Assembly: GCF_014193675.1 (NCBI RefSeq)
Contig: NZ_BLXZ01000005.1
Location: 1 to 64,000 of the forward strand
Direction: 5' to 3'
Source of the DNA: Geomonas limicola
GTDB lineage: Bacteria > Desulfobacterota > Desulfuromonadia > Geobacterales > Geobacteraceae
Length of the DNA: 64,000 nucleotides
The notes under the pieces were generated by a model. It ran no database searches and had not been told where the DNA came from. It saw nothing but the letters and a program-made list of their open reading frames with translations. The position numbers were made by a program, and so were the translations under genes. Positions within the stretch are counted from its first letter, which is position 1; the number at the start of each line of letters is the position of its first letter. Positions 29,380 to 38,197 of this stretch are shown piece by piece.

Positions 29380-31374
29380 ATGATACCGAACCCGCACCCG
29401 TTAGATCTCCAGACAGCTCGACACGGGGCACAGTGGAAGGCTTTACAGAGAGAGCAGCAGTTCCGGGCACTGATAGAGCAGACCAGTGACTGGATCTGGG
29501 AGGTGGATAGGGAACTGCGCTACGTCTATGCCAGTCCCAAGGTCTACGACCTGCTCGGCTACACACCGGAAGAGGTGTTGGGCAGGACACCCTTCGACTT
29601 CATGCCGTTGGAGGAAGCACTGCGCATGCGAGAAATGATCGACCGGGTCATGCGGCACCCCGAACCGTTTCAGGCCGTGGAAAACCGGAATATCCACCGG
29701 GACGGGACCCTGCGCACCCTGGAGACCAGTGGTGTTCCTATCCTGGATGCGCGGGGACAGCTGACCGGGTTGCGCGGCATCGATCGCGACATTACCGAGC
29801 GCAAGAAGGTGGAGGAGGCCCTGCAGGCGGCCCTGGCGCGCTCGGCCCAGGAGAAGGCGCGCTCCGAGGCGATTATCGCGGCTATCGGCGAAGGGCTCGT
29901 CATCGTGGATCGGGAGTTCCGGATCCTCTACCAGAACCAGATCCTGGTTGAACTCGTCGGTAACGCCCAGGGGCGGCACTGCTACCTCGCCATGGCGCAG
30001 TGCCCCACGATCTGCGAAAACTGCCCCGTGGCGCAGACCTTCCAGGACGGGGAGATCCACACGGTGGAAAAGGCCGAGGTCCGCGAGGGGCGCACGGTGT
30101 ACCGGGAACTGACCGCGTCGCCGTTACGCGACGAGTCCGGGCAGATCGTTGCCGGCATCGAGTTGGTGCGCGACATCACCGAGCGCAAGCTGGCGGAACA
30201 GGCAATCAAGGAGAGCGAGCGGCAGATGCGGGAAGTACAGCGCATCGGGCAGTTGGGGAGCTGGCAGTACGACTACGAGACCGGGAAGCTGGTCTGGTCC
30301 GACGAGATCTACCGGATCCTGGGGCTCAGCCCGCAGGAGGTGCATCCTGCACACCAGATCTTTCTGGATACGGTGCATCCCGAGGACCGGGAGATGGTGG
30401 CGGACCGCTATCACCGCTCCCTGGAATTCCCCTGCGAGGGATACGAGACCGAGCACCGGATCGTGAGGAAAAACGACGGGGCGGTGCGCTATCTGCACCA
30501 AAAGTGCGAGCACCTGCGCAACCAGGCGGGGAGGGTGGTGCGTTCCTACGGGATGGTACACGACATCACCTCGCACAAGAAAGCGGAACAGCGCATCAAG
30601 GCCCTGAATGCGGATCTTTCGGCGCGCGCCCTGGAACTGGAACGGGCCAACAAGGAGCTGGAGGCCTTCAGCTACACCGTTTCCCACGACCTGCGCGGTC
30701 CGCTCACCAACATCAGCAGCTACTGCCAGGCCATCGCCGAGCTGGCGGGAGGGCACCTGGACGACCAGTGCCGCAGCTTCCTCGAATCGGTGCTCCAGGA
30801 GATTGAGGGAATGGACGGGCTGATCACCTCGCTCTTGAACCTGTCCCGCTTCGCCCACGTAAAGCTGCACACGACCCGGTTCGACCTGAGCGACATCGTG
30901 CGCGCCATTGCGGCCGAGTTGCAGATGCACCACCCGCAGCGGCAGGTCAGCTTCGACATCGAGGAAGGACTCATGGTGTCCGGGGACGAGAAACTGCTGA
31001 GGGTGGCACTGAACAACCTGGTGGGCAACGCCTGGAAATTCTCGGCGGGCAAGGAGCACCCGGTGATCCGTTTCGGTATGAAGCGGGTACAGGGGAAGCG
31101 GGTCTACTACCTACGTGACAACGGCATCGGCTTCGAGATGCAGCAAAGCGACAAGATCTTCGCCGTCTTCAAGAGGCTGCATCCCAGCGAGGAGTTCGAA
31201 GGGTTCGGCGTGGGGCTCACCACGGTGCAGACCATCATCGAGCGGCACCGCGGCAGGATCTGGGCGGAGGGGGAGCCGGGGAGGGGAGCGACCTTCTTCT
31301 TCACCCTGCACGAAAGGACGGCTCCCATCAAGGGGGCGACGGGCCAAACCATGCTGGGTGCCGGCGCGCTGTAG
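29380..31374 (+). CDS. Cytoplasmic sensor histidine kinase with three PAS domains
   Basis: The 664-residue protein has three PAS/PAC units (about 27-142, 165-270 and 282-398; each ends in an xDIT motif such as RDITERK). The second PAS carries a Cys cluster (AQCPTICENCPVAQ) that could bind a metal or sense redox state. HisKA has FSYTVSHDLRGPL (His in SHD) and the HATPase shows LNNLVGNAWKF, LRDNGIGFEM and GFGVGLTTVQTIIERH, of the class with a lost first G of GxGxGL. No membrane segment is seen. No response regulator is adjacent, so the partner is unknown. Confidence 0.92.
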   Translation: MIPNPHPLDLQTARHGAQWKALQREQQFRALIEQTSDWIWEVDRELRYVYASPKVYDLLGYTPEEVLGRTPFDFMPLEEALRMREMIDRVMRHPEPFQAVENRNIHRDGTLRTLETSGVPILDARGQLTGLRGIDRDITERKKVEEALQAALARSAQEKARSEAIIAAIGEGLVIVDREFRILYQNQILVELVGNAQGRHCYLAMAQCPTICENCPVAQTFQDGEIHTVEKAEVREGRTVYRELTASPLRDESGQIVAGIELVRDITERKLAEQAIKESERQMREVQRIGQLGSWQYDYETGKLVWSDEIYRILGLSPQEVHPAHQIFLDTVHPEDREMVADRYHRSLEFPCEGYETEHRIVRKNDGAVRYLHQKCEHLRNQAGRVVRSYGMVHDITSHKKAEQRIKALNADLSARALELERANKELEAFSYTVSHDLRGPLTNISSYCQAIAELAGGHLDDQCRSFLESVLQEIEGMDGLITSLLNLSRFAHVKLHTTRFDLSDIVRAIAAELQMHHPQRQVSFDIEEGLMVSGDEKLLRVALNNLVGNAWKFSAGKEHPVIRFGMKRVQGKRVYYLRDNGIGFEMQQSDKIFAVFKRLHPSEEFEGFGVGLTTVQTIIERHRGRIWAEGEPGRGATFFFTLHERTAPIKGATGQTMLGAGAL

Positions 31375-31421
31375 CTGTAACGAGTAACTTTGGCTGAGCC
31401 CTGAACTGGAGGTCAGGAAGT

Positions 31422-31513
31422 CCTCCCTCTTTTGATGGGGTGGGTGAAGCTGCCAGCTGCGCTGAGGTGGCATCTTCCCCCTCACCCTGTCCCTCTCCCA
31501 CAAGGGGAGAGGG
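31422..31513. repeat. Intergenic repeat, GGTGAAGCTGCCA family (copy 1)
   Basis: A block of about 90 bases runs CTCCCTCTTTTGATGGGG, GGTGAAGCTGCCA, CTTCCCCCTCACCC and CCCTCTCCC...GGGGAGAGGG. The same ordered blocks occur at 58431-58548, 27 kb away. The CCCTCACCC/GGGGAGAGGG end can form a hairpin. It lies between two convergent genes. Confidence 0.75.
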
Positions 31514-31578
31514 AATCCTATCGGAAACAGCAGGCCTGGCAGTAGAATGACCCGGCTTATCCAAAGCCCGGGCTGGGA

Positions 31579-31989
31579 CTAGAGATCCCCGGTCATCTGT
31601 TGCAGGGTGTAGAGCTTCACGTTTACCTGGGCCACGCAGCGGATTACCTCGAGGAGCCGGTCCTCGTCCAGCCCGACCTCCTCCTCGATCCCCTGGAAAA
31701 AGGGGTATCCCTTGGGAAGCGGGGTGAGCGCCCCGTCTTTAAGCAGCATGGCGTCGACCATGTCGTTCACTCGTCCCTCGGCCTCCCAGGGGTCGCGGTA
31801 GTTGAACTGACGCGCCACCACGTGAAGCCCCATGCCGTTGGGAAAGATCGCCTTTACCTCGAAGGAAAACTCCCGGGGCGCGCTGTAGTTTTCGCTGCGC
31901 CCGGAGCGCACCATCACCTCGGCTCCCGCCTCCTTGAGCAGTTCGCCCACCGATTCGGCCGTCATCGGCTTGTAGGTCTCCTGATCCAT
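31579..31989 (-). CDS. Conserved-looking hypothetical protein in MoxR/VWA operon
   Basis: This 136-residue soluble protein has no domain that I recognise. It mixes strand segments (PREFSFEVKAIFPNGMGLHVVARQF) with a C-terminal helical part (LDEDRLLEVIRCVAQVNVKLYTLQQM). It starts three bases after the stop of the VWA gene, so it is the third gene of a tight operon with a MoxR ATPase and a VWA protein and probably serves the same complex, for example as an adaptor or target. The function is unknown. Confidence 0.75.
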   Translation of the reverse strand: MDQETYKPMTAESVGELLKEAGAEVMVRSGRSENYSAPREFSFEVKAIFPNGMGLHVVARQFNYRDPWEAEGRVNDMVDAMLLKDGALTPLPKGYPFFQGIEEEVGLDEDRLLEVIRCVAQVNVKLYTLQQMTGDL

Positions 31990-31992
31990 CCG

Positions 31993-33162
31993 TCATACCT
32001 CCAATCGTAGCTCGATCCCCCAGGGTACCGGCTTCTCTCCGGCCCCGGTGAGGACCCATAAGGTGGGGAATTCCATCTGCTCGGGCGCCGGCCCGATGCC
32101 GTCGGTCAGGTAGATGACCGCGGCGGGAAGCGGGTGCAGGGTCTTCGCGTACTCGAAGACCGGCCTGAGGTCGGTGAAGCCGCCGCCGTCGTGGCGCTCC
32201 AGCACCGCGGGCGCTCCCTTAAGGACCTCGATCGCCTGGATGCGGCTGTTGGCGTAGAGTACGGTAAGGGTGGCGTCGCGTCCTTTGGCGATCTGCAGAA
32301 GCTCCCGGGCAAAGGCCTCGCGCAACTCGACGATGTTGGTGGAATCGCTCACGTCGACCCCTACCAGGAGGTTCAGCCGGTGCCGCTTGCGGATGCCCGG
32401 TGTGTCGTGGCCGAAGCGCCGGTGCTCGCGCATCCAGGTGCCGGTACGGCCGGTGCGGCCGGCGGTCGCCACGAACTGGCGCAGCACCTGGCGCCAGGGG
32501 ATCGGGGCCGGACGCAGGAGCGCCGCCACCACCGCGCGCACCTCCTCGGGTGCCTCGCCGTCGCTGCCGCGCAGGCTCTCCCGGGTGATGGAGCGCACCA
32601 TCTCTTCGCCCAGTGCAAACGGGGTGCTGTCGGCCTCGTCCCAGAGGGCGTGGTCGTCGAGGGTTTGGCCAAGTTCAAGGTCGCCGCCGGCACCCTGGGC
32701 ACCTTCCGCCTCCTGATCGGCATCACCGAAGCCGCTTCCTGAGAGGTTCCCCAGGTCGAAACGGCGCGAGAGCCGGGTGTAGTATTCCTCGGCGGCAAGG
32801 CCGTCCAGCACGCCGTAGTCCGCCGGGTAGACCGCACCGGCCGGGAGTTCGCCGAGCCCCGGGTTGATCGCCAGGTCGCAGGAGATGTCCCAGTCGTGAC
32901 GGTTGCGCTCTTTGCGGCGCAGCGGATGCAGGTGCAGAAGGTGCTTCACCAGGTGTTCAAGCAGGTTGCACTGCTGGCGGGGCGGGAGTGCTTCGAGGTG
33001 GGCCGGATCGACCGCGAGGATCGGGATGCCGTCGCGCACCGTGATGCCGGCGGGCTTGCCGTCCAAAGGGCGCTCCTCGCGGCGCAGGTTGAGCAGGAAC
33101 TGCCCGTAGAAGGGGCGCTCGCGCAACAGCCGCACCACGGCGTTTTCCAGCCCAGCAGCCAC
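31993..33162 (-). CDS. VWA-like protein with N-terminal putative metallopeptidase domain (DUF2201 type)
   Basis: The N-terminal half has LLEHLVKHLLHLHPLR and DISCDLAINPGLGELP, which follow the pattern of the putative metallopeptidase region of the DUF2201/VWA-like family, where HExxH is often degenerate; here the Glu-His order is altered. The C-terminal half is a von Willebrand A-like domain with MIDAS motif DVSDSTN (DxSxS) and a later TDGIG. It starts three bases after the MoxR ATPase stop. Such MoxR-VWA pairs act as chaperones that insert metals or remodel protein complexes. The specific client is not known. Confidence 0.82.
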   Translation of the reverse strand: MAAGLENAVVRLLRERPFYGQFLLNLRREERPLDGKPAGITVRDGIPILAVDPAHLEALPPRQQCNLLEHLVKHLLHLHPLRRKERNRHDWDISCDLAINPGLGELPAGAVYPADYGVLDGLAAEEYYTRLSRRFDLGNLSGSGFGDADQEAEGAQGAGGDLELGQTLDDHALWDEADSTPFALGEEMVRSITRESLRGSDGEAPEEVRAVVAALLRPAPIPWRQVLRQFVATAGRTGRTGTWMREHRRFGHDTPGIRKRHRLNLLVGVDVSDSTNIVELREAFARELLQIAKGRDATLTVLYANSRIQAIEVLKGAPAVLERHDGGGFTDLRPVFEYAKTLHPLPAAVIYLTDGIGPAPEQMEFPTLWVLTGAGEKPVPWGIELRLEV

Positions 33163-33165
33163 GGC

Positions 33166-34227
33166 TTAGCGCGCCTCCTGGGAGATCGTCTCGACCGCGT
33201 CGTAGATCACTCCGTCGTACTTGTCCTGGACCAGGATAAGGGCAACCTCCGGGATGCGCAGCAGCGTCTTCACCAGGCCAAAGCAGAGGTCACGCGGCAG
33301 GACGGCGATGTAGTTAACCAGGTTTTGTTCCTGCTCTGGGGTGAGGGCAGGGGAGGCGGCAAGGGTGGCGGTCAGGTCGTTGATGGTGGCGGCCTGGACG
33401 TCGTCGCGCTGGGCCTCGGCCCGCTCGGCCACCTCGCCCCACTGGTTCAGGATCTCCGCTGCGCTCAACGGGCGCCCCTTGTGGTCGGCGAGCCAGCGCA
33501 TGAACATGATGGCCGCTTCCTTCCCGACGATGCCGGCGTAGACCTCCATCTCCAGGTCGGCGGGGAAGCGGCAGCTCTTGCGCAGGGTGCTCACCATCTC
33601 CCAGCCGCGCTCGCTCGGTTCCACCTGCAGGTCCATGGGTGCCCCCTGGCGGGCCAAGAGTCCCGCGTTGCCGGCCAGGAAACGGCGCACCTCACCGGAG
33701 AGTTCCCGCTCCGCGGCGTAGCGCGCCCAGCACTGGTAGTCGGTCTCCACGTAGAGCATCACCATCCGGTCGATGAGCGCACGGTCCAGGGTGGCCACCT
33801 GGTAGCTGCCGTCGGGCGGGTTGATGCTCACCACCACCTTGTGGCGTCGCGAGAGGTTGTGGGTGTGCAGGGCGCGCAAACGCCCCTCCGCCGGAGGTTC
33901 GACGAACTGGAAGATCGCCTGCAGGGTGTCCTCCTGCTGGGCCCGGTTCAGTTCGTCGCAGTGGATCACCGTGGGCTGGTCCTCGTCCCGGGGGAGCCAG
34001 GAGGGGCGGGACCAGTGCATGGTCTCCCCGTCGCGAAACGGTATCCCCACCAGGTCGCCGACCTCCATCTGTCCCAGGCGCAGGCTCACGTAGCTCCGGT
34101 CCAGGTCCCGGCAGGCCTGGATGATGCCGGCAGTCTTGCCGACACCGCGGTGCCCGACCACGCAGGGGGTAAGATCGGTCTTGGCAACGATCTCCTTGAT
34201 GACCAGTTTCATCTGTTCGACGTTCAT
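33166..34227 (-). CDS. MoxR-type AAA+ ATPase
   Basis: The 353-residue AAA+ protein shows Walker A GHRGVGKT (about 25-32), Walker B VIHCDELNRA (about 95-104), sensor 1 in KVVVSINPP and the long helical C-terminal lid common in MoxR proteins. No membrane segment is present. It is the first gene of the MoxR-VWA-hypothetical operon; the stop and next start are two bases apart. It likely powers remodelling by the VWA partner. Confidence 0.88.
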   Translation of the reverse strand: MNVEQMKLVIKEIVAKTDLTPCVVGHRGVGKTAGIIQACRDLDRSYVSLRLGQMEVGDLVGIPFRDGETMHWSRPSWLPRDEDQPTVIHCDELNRAQQEDTLQAIFQFVEPPAEGRLRALHTHNLSRRHKVVVSINPPDGSYQVATLDRALIDRMVMLYVETDYQCWARYAAERELSGEVRRFLAGNAGLLARQGAPMDLQVEPSERGWEMVSTLRKSCRFPADLEMEVYAGIVGKEAAIMFMRWLADHKGRPLSAAEILNQWGEVAERAEAQRDDVQAATINDLTATLAASPALTPEQEQNLVNYIAVLPRDLCFGLVKTLLRIPEVALILVQDKYDGVIYDAVETISQEAR

Positions 34228-34461
34228 CTGTTGCTACCGCCTTTCCTGAAAATCCCGCAACAGCCCGGGCCACCTCGATAAGGTCGACGGCGCAGGCTAA
34301 TCGGATAAGATTGGTCGGATTATCTTACACACATTTCCCGGGACAGGAAAGGGGGAAATGGTAAACAGACGGGGAGTTCGGGAAAAAACTTATGGAGGGA
34401 GTCGGGACGGCAGCGTCGGGTCGGGAGCGCCTGGTTGCCATCCCGTTGCGGGAGGGGGAGC

Positions 34462-34797
34462 TTAGAGTCGGTTCGCCTCGTTTTTGTGGTAGATCTCGAA
34501 GAAGACCACGCTGTTGTCCTGGACCTGCTGGCAGAACCCGCACTTCTCCTCGAACTTTTTCCCTTCCTTGCGGCACAATTCGCACCAGTGGTAGATAAGC
34601 CGGTAGTCGCGCCTTCCCACGTACTTCTTGAGCCGTCCCTGGTAGGCGCCGTGCATCCAGCCGTCGGCATCACCGGGATGTTTCAGCAATCGGTCGATGA
34701 CGTCCAGGATGCGCGCGTGGCCGGGAGGGTCGTGCTTCTCGATCTTGCTGAGTCTGGCGGCGAAATTGGGGGTTGGGAAATAGTGGAATTCCTGCAT
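34462..34797 (-). CDS. RelE/ParE-superfamily protein with zinc-ribbon-like insertion
   Basis: The 111-residue protein follows the RelE fold pattern: two N-terminal helices, then GRLKKYVGRRDYRLIYHW and a final strand VVFFEIYHKNEANRL. Between the last strands sits an insertion with two CxxC pairs (CELCRKEGKKFEEKCGFC) that should bind zinc and is not part of usual RelE toxins. GGAGG precedes the ATG. No recognisable antitoxin lies upstream or downstream. It may be an orphan toxin or a non-toxic regulator. It is transcribed in the same direction as the MoxR operon, 234 bases upstream. Confidence 0.68.
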   Translation of the reverse strand: MQEFHYFPTPNFAARLSKIEKHDPPGHARILDVIDRLLKHPGDADGWMHGAYQGRLKKYVGRRDYRLIYHWCELCRKEGKKFEEKCGFCQQVQDNSVVFFEIYHKNEANRL

Positions 34798-35150
34798 CGC
34801 TCCTCCTGGCAGCCGCGGATTTCGTCCCGGCAGTAGTAGCACAGTTGCCACCCGAGGGAAAGATCTTCGGTGCAGCGACAGGCGATTTCGAAGAACAGCG
34901 GGTAGGGCGGTAGCGCCGGGATACCGTGCGGCATCACGGGGGGTCCCGCCTTTTTTATCTGCCGCTAACCATGCCCTGGGGATTTCTGGTGCGGACGCCC
35001 AGTTTTCGGACTACCCCGGATTGCGGAAATCTGTAAATATCTAATCCTGCGCCATTACCTGAGAAATTTTTCTTGACCTTATAAGCAATTGCCGCACAAT
35101 AGGGTGCTACCTCTCCTGTCAACTTTGCTGAGCACTGCAATGAGGATCGT

Positions 35151-36869
35151 GTGAATAACGAAGATCGGGATGAAAGCGAAGGGCTGTATCGGGTCATCGT
35201 CGACATGATCCCCCAGATCGTCTGGACCGCCACGCCGGAAGGATCCCAGGATACCGCCAACCTGCGCTGGTACGAATTCAACGGCCTGGTTCCTGGCGAG
35301 CCGGATCCGGAGCCCTGGCGCAGTATCCTCCACCCTGACGACGTCGCCATGACCGCCGCGCTGTGGTCACACTCCCTTGCCACCGGCGAGCCGTACAGTT
35401 GCCTGCATCGCAACAGGCGCCACGACGGCGAGTACCGCTGGGTCCTCTCCCGTGCACTCCCCCAACGTGATGCCTCGGGCCGCATTGTGCGCTGGATCGG
35501 CAGCGGCACTGACATCACCGAACAAAAACTCGCCGAAACCGAACTCATCAAGTACCGCGATCATCTCGAGGAGTTGGTCAGAGAGCGCACCGCCGAACTC
35601 GAGGTCGCCAAAGAGGCCGCCGAGATCGCCAGCCGCGAACTGCTGGAGGCAAACCAGCTGCTGGAGCGGCGTGTGGAGGAGCGTACCGCCGCGCTGAGGA
35701 ATACCGAGAAGGAACTGCGTCAGGCCCAGAAAATGGAGGCGATCGGCACCCTCGCTGCGGGTATCGCCCACGATTTCAACAACATCCTCACCTCTATCCT
35801 CGGTTTTACCGAGATGGCGCTGCTCAAGGTCCCGCATGACAACCCGGGCCGGTCCGACATGGAGCGCGTCTTCACCTCGGCGAAACGGGCCGCCGAACTG
35901 GTGCGCCAGATCCTGAGCTTCAGCCGCAAACGGGACCAGGAGACCAAGCCGGTGCACCTGATACCTCTCGTTGAGGATGTCTGCAAATTGCTCCGCTCCA
36001 CGCTTCCCACCACCATCGAGGTCCGCCCCGAGATCCGCGTCGAGCCGGACCAGGACAAGGTCCTGGCAGACGCTACCCAACTGCACCAGGTGCTGATGAA
36101 CCTGGCTACCAATGCGGTCCAGGCCATGCAACCCCGAGGGGGGCTTCTGGATATCGTCCTCTCCTTGGCAGAAGGCCGCGGGACGGGGGACGGCCCGGCT
36201 CCCCGGGGCGCGCGCCAGTTGCGGCTTTCGGTAAGGGATACCGGCAAGGGCATCGAACCCGGTCTGCTCGACAAGATCTTCGACCCGTATTTCACCACCA
36301 AGCCGGTCGGTGAGGGAACCGGCCTGGGACTTGCCGTGGTTCAGGGGATCATTAAAAGCCATGGCGGGGCCATCTCCGTCCAGAGCGAGCCGGGGGTGTG
36401 CACCAGGTTCGACGTGCTCCTCCCCTTGGTGAGCGATGCCGTGGTTCCGGAAGAGGTTGCCCTGGAGCAGAACCTGCGGGGGAGTGAGCGGATCCTCTTC
36501 GTCGATGACGAGGAAGCACTCACCGTCTTGGGGCGCGAGATTCTGGAATGCCTCGGGTACCGCGTGACTACCGCGTCGAGAAGCCAGGATGCCCTGCAGA
36601 TTTTCCGCTCCGATCCCGGAGCATTCGATCTCCTGATCACCGATCTGACCATGCCGGGCATGACGGGCAAAGTGCTCGCGGAAGAGGTCGCCGCGATCCG
36701 GGCGGGAATCCCGGTCATCCTCTGCACCGGGTTTAGGGATTCGGTGGAAACCAGTGACAGCGGCCGTGGCATCGATGCCTGTCTTATGAAACCTTATACG
36801 ATGCCGACGCTGGGGGCGCTGGTTCGCCAGGTGCTGGACCGGCGGGGGGAGTCGTTTTCAGTGCTGTGA
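35151..36869 (+). CDS. Hybrid histidine kinase: PAS, coiled coil, kinase, receiver
   Basis: The 572-residue protein has one PAS domain (about 10-122, ending SGTDITEQKLAE), a coiled coil of about 60 residues, HisKA with GIAHDFNNILTSI, an HATPase (DTGKGIEPGLLDKIFDPYF ... GTGLGLAVV) and a C-terminal receiver (VDDEEA, phospho-acceptor in LLITDLTMPGMTG, Lys in CLMKPYT). There is no membrane span. The GTG start has GAGG upstream; the ATG eight bases before it is out of frame and stops at once. No output domain is present, so phosphate is either held or passed to a separate protein. Confidence 0.92.
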   Translation: MNNEDRDESEGLYRVIVDMIPQIVWTATPEGSQDTANLRWYEFNGLVPGEPDPEPWRSILHPDDVAMTAALWSHSLATGEPYSCLHRNRRHDGEYRWVLSRALPQRDASGRIVRWIGSGTDITEQKLAETELIKYRDHLEELVRERTAELEVAKEAAEIASRELLEANQLLERRVEERTAALRNTEKELRQAQKMEAIGTLAAGIAHDFNNILTSILGFTEMALLKVPHDNPGRSDMERVFTSAKRAAELVRQILSFSRKRDQETKPVHLIPLVEDVCKLLRSTLPTTIEVRPEIRVEPDQDKVLADATQLHQVLMNLATNAVQAMQPRGGLLDIVLSLAEGRGTGDGPAPRGARQLRLSVRDTGKGIEPGLLDKIFDPYFTTKPVGEGTGLGLAVVQGIIKSHGGAISVQSEPGVCTRFDVLLPLVSDAVVPEEVALEQNLRGSERILFVDDEEALTVLGREILECLGYRVTTASRSQDALQIFRSDPGAFDLLITDLTMPGMTGKVLAEEVAAIRAGIPVILCTGFRDSVETSDSGRGIDACLMKPYTMPTLGALVRQVLDRRGESFSVL

Positions 36870-36929
36870 GCCAGGGGCGATCCGGTTTCTGCACGAGCAG
36901 GACCGCAACTGTTTTTGGGGAGGTCTGAC

Positions 36930-37415
36930 ATGTGGAACTACGTGACGCAAGCATTAACGGCCCTGGTCAGTTTTGCCATGATGGTCATGCTGATGACGGC
37001 CGCGGTCAAGCGGGGAGTCTCGGTTCCCTTTGCCATGTTCGTCCTCTCGCTGGTACTGGTCGTTTCCTTTGGCGCCTGGTCCTCCAGCGAGTGGGGGATG
37101 CTGTCCATCTGGAAGACCGCGGTCCCCCTGCTGATCGGCGCCGGGCTGTGCAGCGTGCTGGGCAACTGGGCCATGTTCCTGGCGACCTCCTCAGGCGCCA
37201 ATGCCGGGTACGCGCTGGCCATCATCGGCTGTCAGTCAGCCCTGGTGCTGGTGCTTTCCTACTGGTTTCTCGGCGGCGAGTTGCACTGGCTGCGCCTGGT
37301 CGGCATCGTCATCTGCATGGTCGGTGTCCTCATCATCAGCTGGCCGCTTCCTGCCGCCTTGTCCAAAAATACCTCCCTCGCTGATGGCTCAGCCAGTGGA
37401 TTGGAAAAGCCATAA
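36930..37415 (+). CDS. Small EamA-like membrane protein (half transporter)
   Basis: About 140 residues form four or five membrane helices, with the conserved EamA end pattern YALAIIGCQSALVLVLSYWFLGGELHWLRLVGI (shown in part) in which the E-L-H turn precedes the last helix. EamA transporters usually contain two such halves in 300 residues; this one has a single half and should act as a dimer, like small multidrug exporters. GGGAGG lies just before the ATG. The substrate is unknown. It is the last ordinary gene before the accessory region. Confidence 0.75.
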   Translation: MWNYVTQALTALVSFAMMVMLMTAAVKRGVSVPFAMFVLSLVLVVSFGAWSSSEWGMLSIWKTAVPLLIGAGLCSVLGNWAMFLATSSGANAGYALAIIGCQSALVLVLSYWFLGGELHWLRLVGIVICMVGVLIISWPLPAALSKNTSLADGSASGLEKP

Positions 37416-37880
37416 GCTCCACTCTGGATGTACCTCTCCTCGTCTCCTAAGCCAAGACCCGCCAGGCTACTCCGCCCCTTATCGCACCTGAAACCGTCAT
37501 GGTTTCCTGTATTCCCTCCCCTGACACCGCAGGTGAGCCCTGCGCAAGGGTTCACCTGCGCTTCTGAGAGAAACCGGGGGGAGCCCGTGTCTTTGCCGTG
37601 GCCGATACTGCTGCGACTACTGGGGAAACCTCTCTTTGTCGAGCCGCTTGTTGGGCGTTGTAAATTCCAAGATGGAATGCGAATTGTTTCGCAAGGATCT
37701 TAGAGACCTAAAGGTGTTCTGATTATGACTTAATTCCAGAAGACGGCGCGAATCACTTGCAAATTCCATTTGCAGCTGCGAATGGTTTAAGCTACTGCTT
37801 GGCCTTACCAATCCTGGGTGGCATTGTTGGGCTCTTCAGGATTTTCCGTGGGTATTCCAAAGCGCAGTTACCGAATCTGT

Positions 37881-37927
37881 TTCGGGAGCAGGGGGGCGGA
37901 GGTTCGAATCCTCTCATTCCGACCATT
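37881..37927 (+). repeat. tRNA-Pro (CGG) 3'-end fragment, copy 1 (att-like direct repeat)
   Basis: The fragment starts in the anticodon loop TTCGGGA, continues with the 3' anticodon stem GCAGG, a full T-arm (GGAGGTTCGAATCCTC) and acceptor CATTCCG followed by ACCA. The 5' half of the tRNA is absent: no CGGAATG is found at the needed distance. It matches the copy at 39848-39894 in 46 of 47 bases. Sequence identity stops sharply on both sides, as in att sites made by integration at tRNA 3' ends. Confidence 0.85.
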
Positions 37928-38116
37928 TAAAATCAATAGCCCTGGGCATCCGCCGGGGGCTTTTTGCGTTTCGGCCCCGGTCAACATCCGGTCCACGCGA
38001 GAAACTCCTTGCAGCATCCAGGCTTTCCGGGTGCGTCTCCCAGCTGCCACTTGCGCCACCCTTGAGACTCTAGTGCGGAGGCGGCCCCTTTCAGTCCGTG
38101 CATCAAGTGTTTCCGC

Positions 38117-38153
38117 TTGACATGCAGCGACAAACATCCTACTGTAAATTACA
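38117..38153 (+). promoter_or_regulatory. Promoter with PadR-like operator for the permease cassette
   Basis: TTGACA (38117-38122), a 17-base spacer and TACTGT (38140-38145) form a promoter. The perfect palindrome TGTAAATTACA (38143-38153) overlaps the -10. PadR repressors bind AT-rich dyads of this kind, and the third gene of the operon encodes one, so autoregulation is likely. Confidence 0.65.
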
Positions 38154-38197
38154 TATAGATGCATTACGCTTTTCCCTGTAAGATGCGGAGGTGTCCG

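Larger units (their letters stand above)
37416..38197. other. Non-coding left flank of the tRNA-Pro-bounded cassette
   Basis: These 782 bases hold no gene that I can support. The part up to 37880 is lower in GC than its surroundings (especially 37650-37800) and looks like degraded DNA. Then come the tRNA-Pro 3' end (37881-37927), an imperfect terminator-like stem with five T (37938-37966), and the cassette promoter. Frames that cross the tRNA fragment are not genes. Confidence 0.5.

Noticed and set aside
34683-34937. An 84-residue Cys-containing frame overlapping the start of the RelE-like gene (possible antitoxin)
   Set aside because: The first 45 residues look partly protein-like, but the rest is the shifted translation of the RelE gene, the overlap is 115 bases and no antitoxin DNA-binding motif is seen.
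37849-37925. Intact tRNA-Pro gene
   Set aside because: The 5' acceptor strand CGGAATG, D-arm and 5' anticodon stem are missing at the required distances in both copies.
37818-38120. Plus-strand frame across the first tRNA-Pro fragment
   Set aside because: It runs through the tRNA fragment and the following terminator and has no ribosome site.
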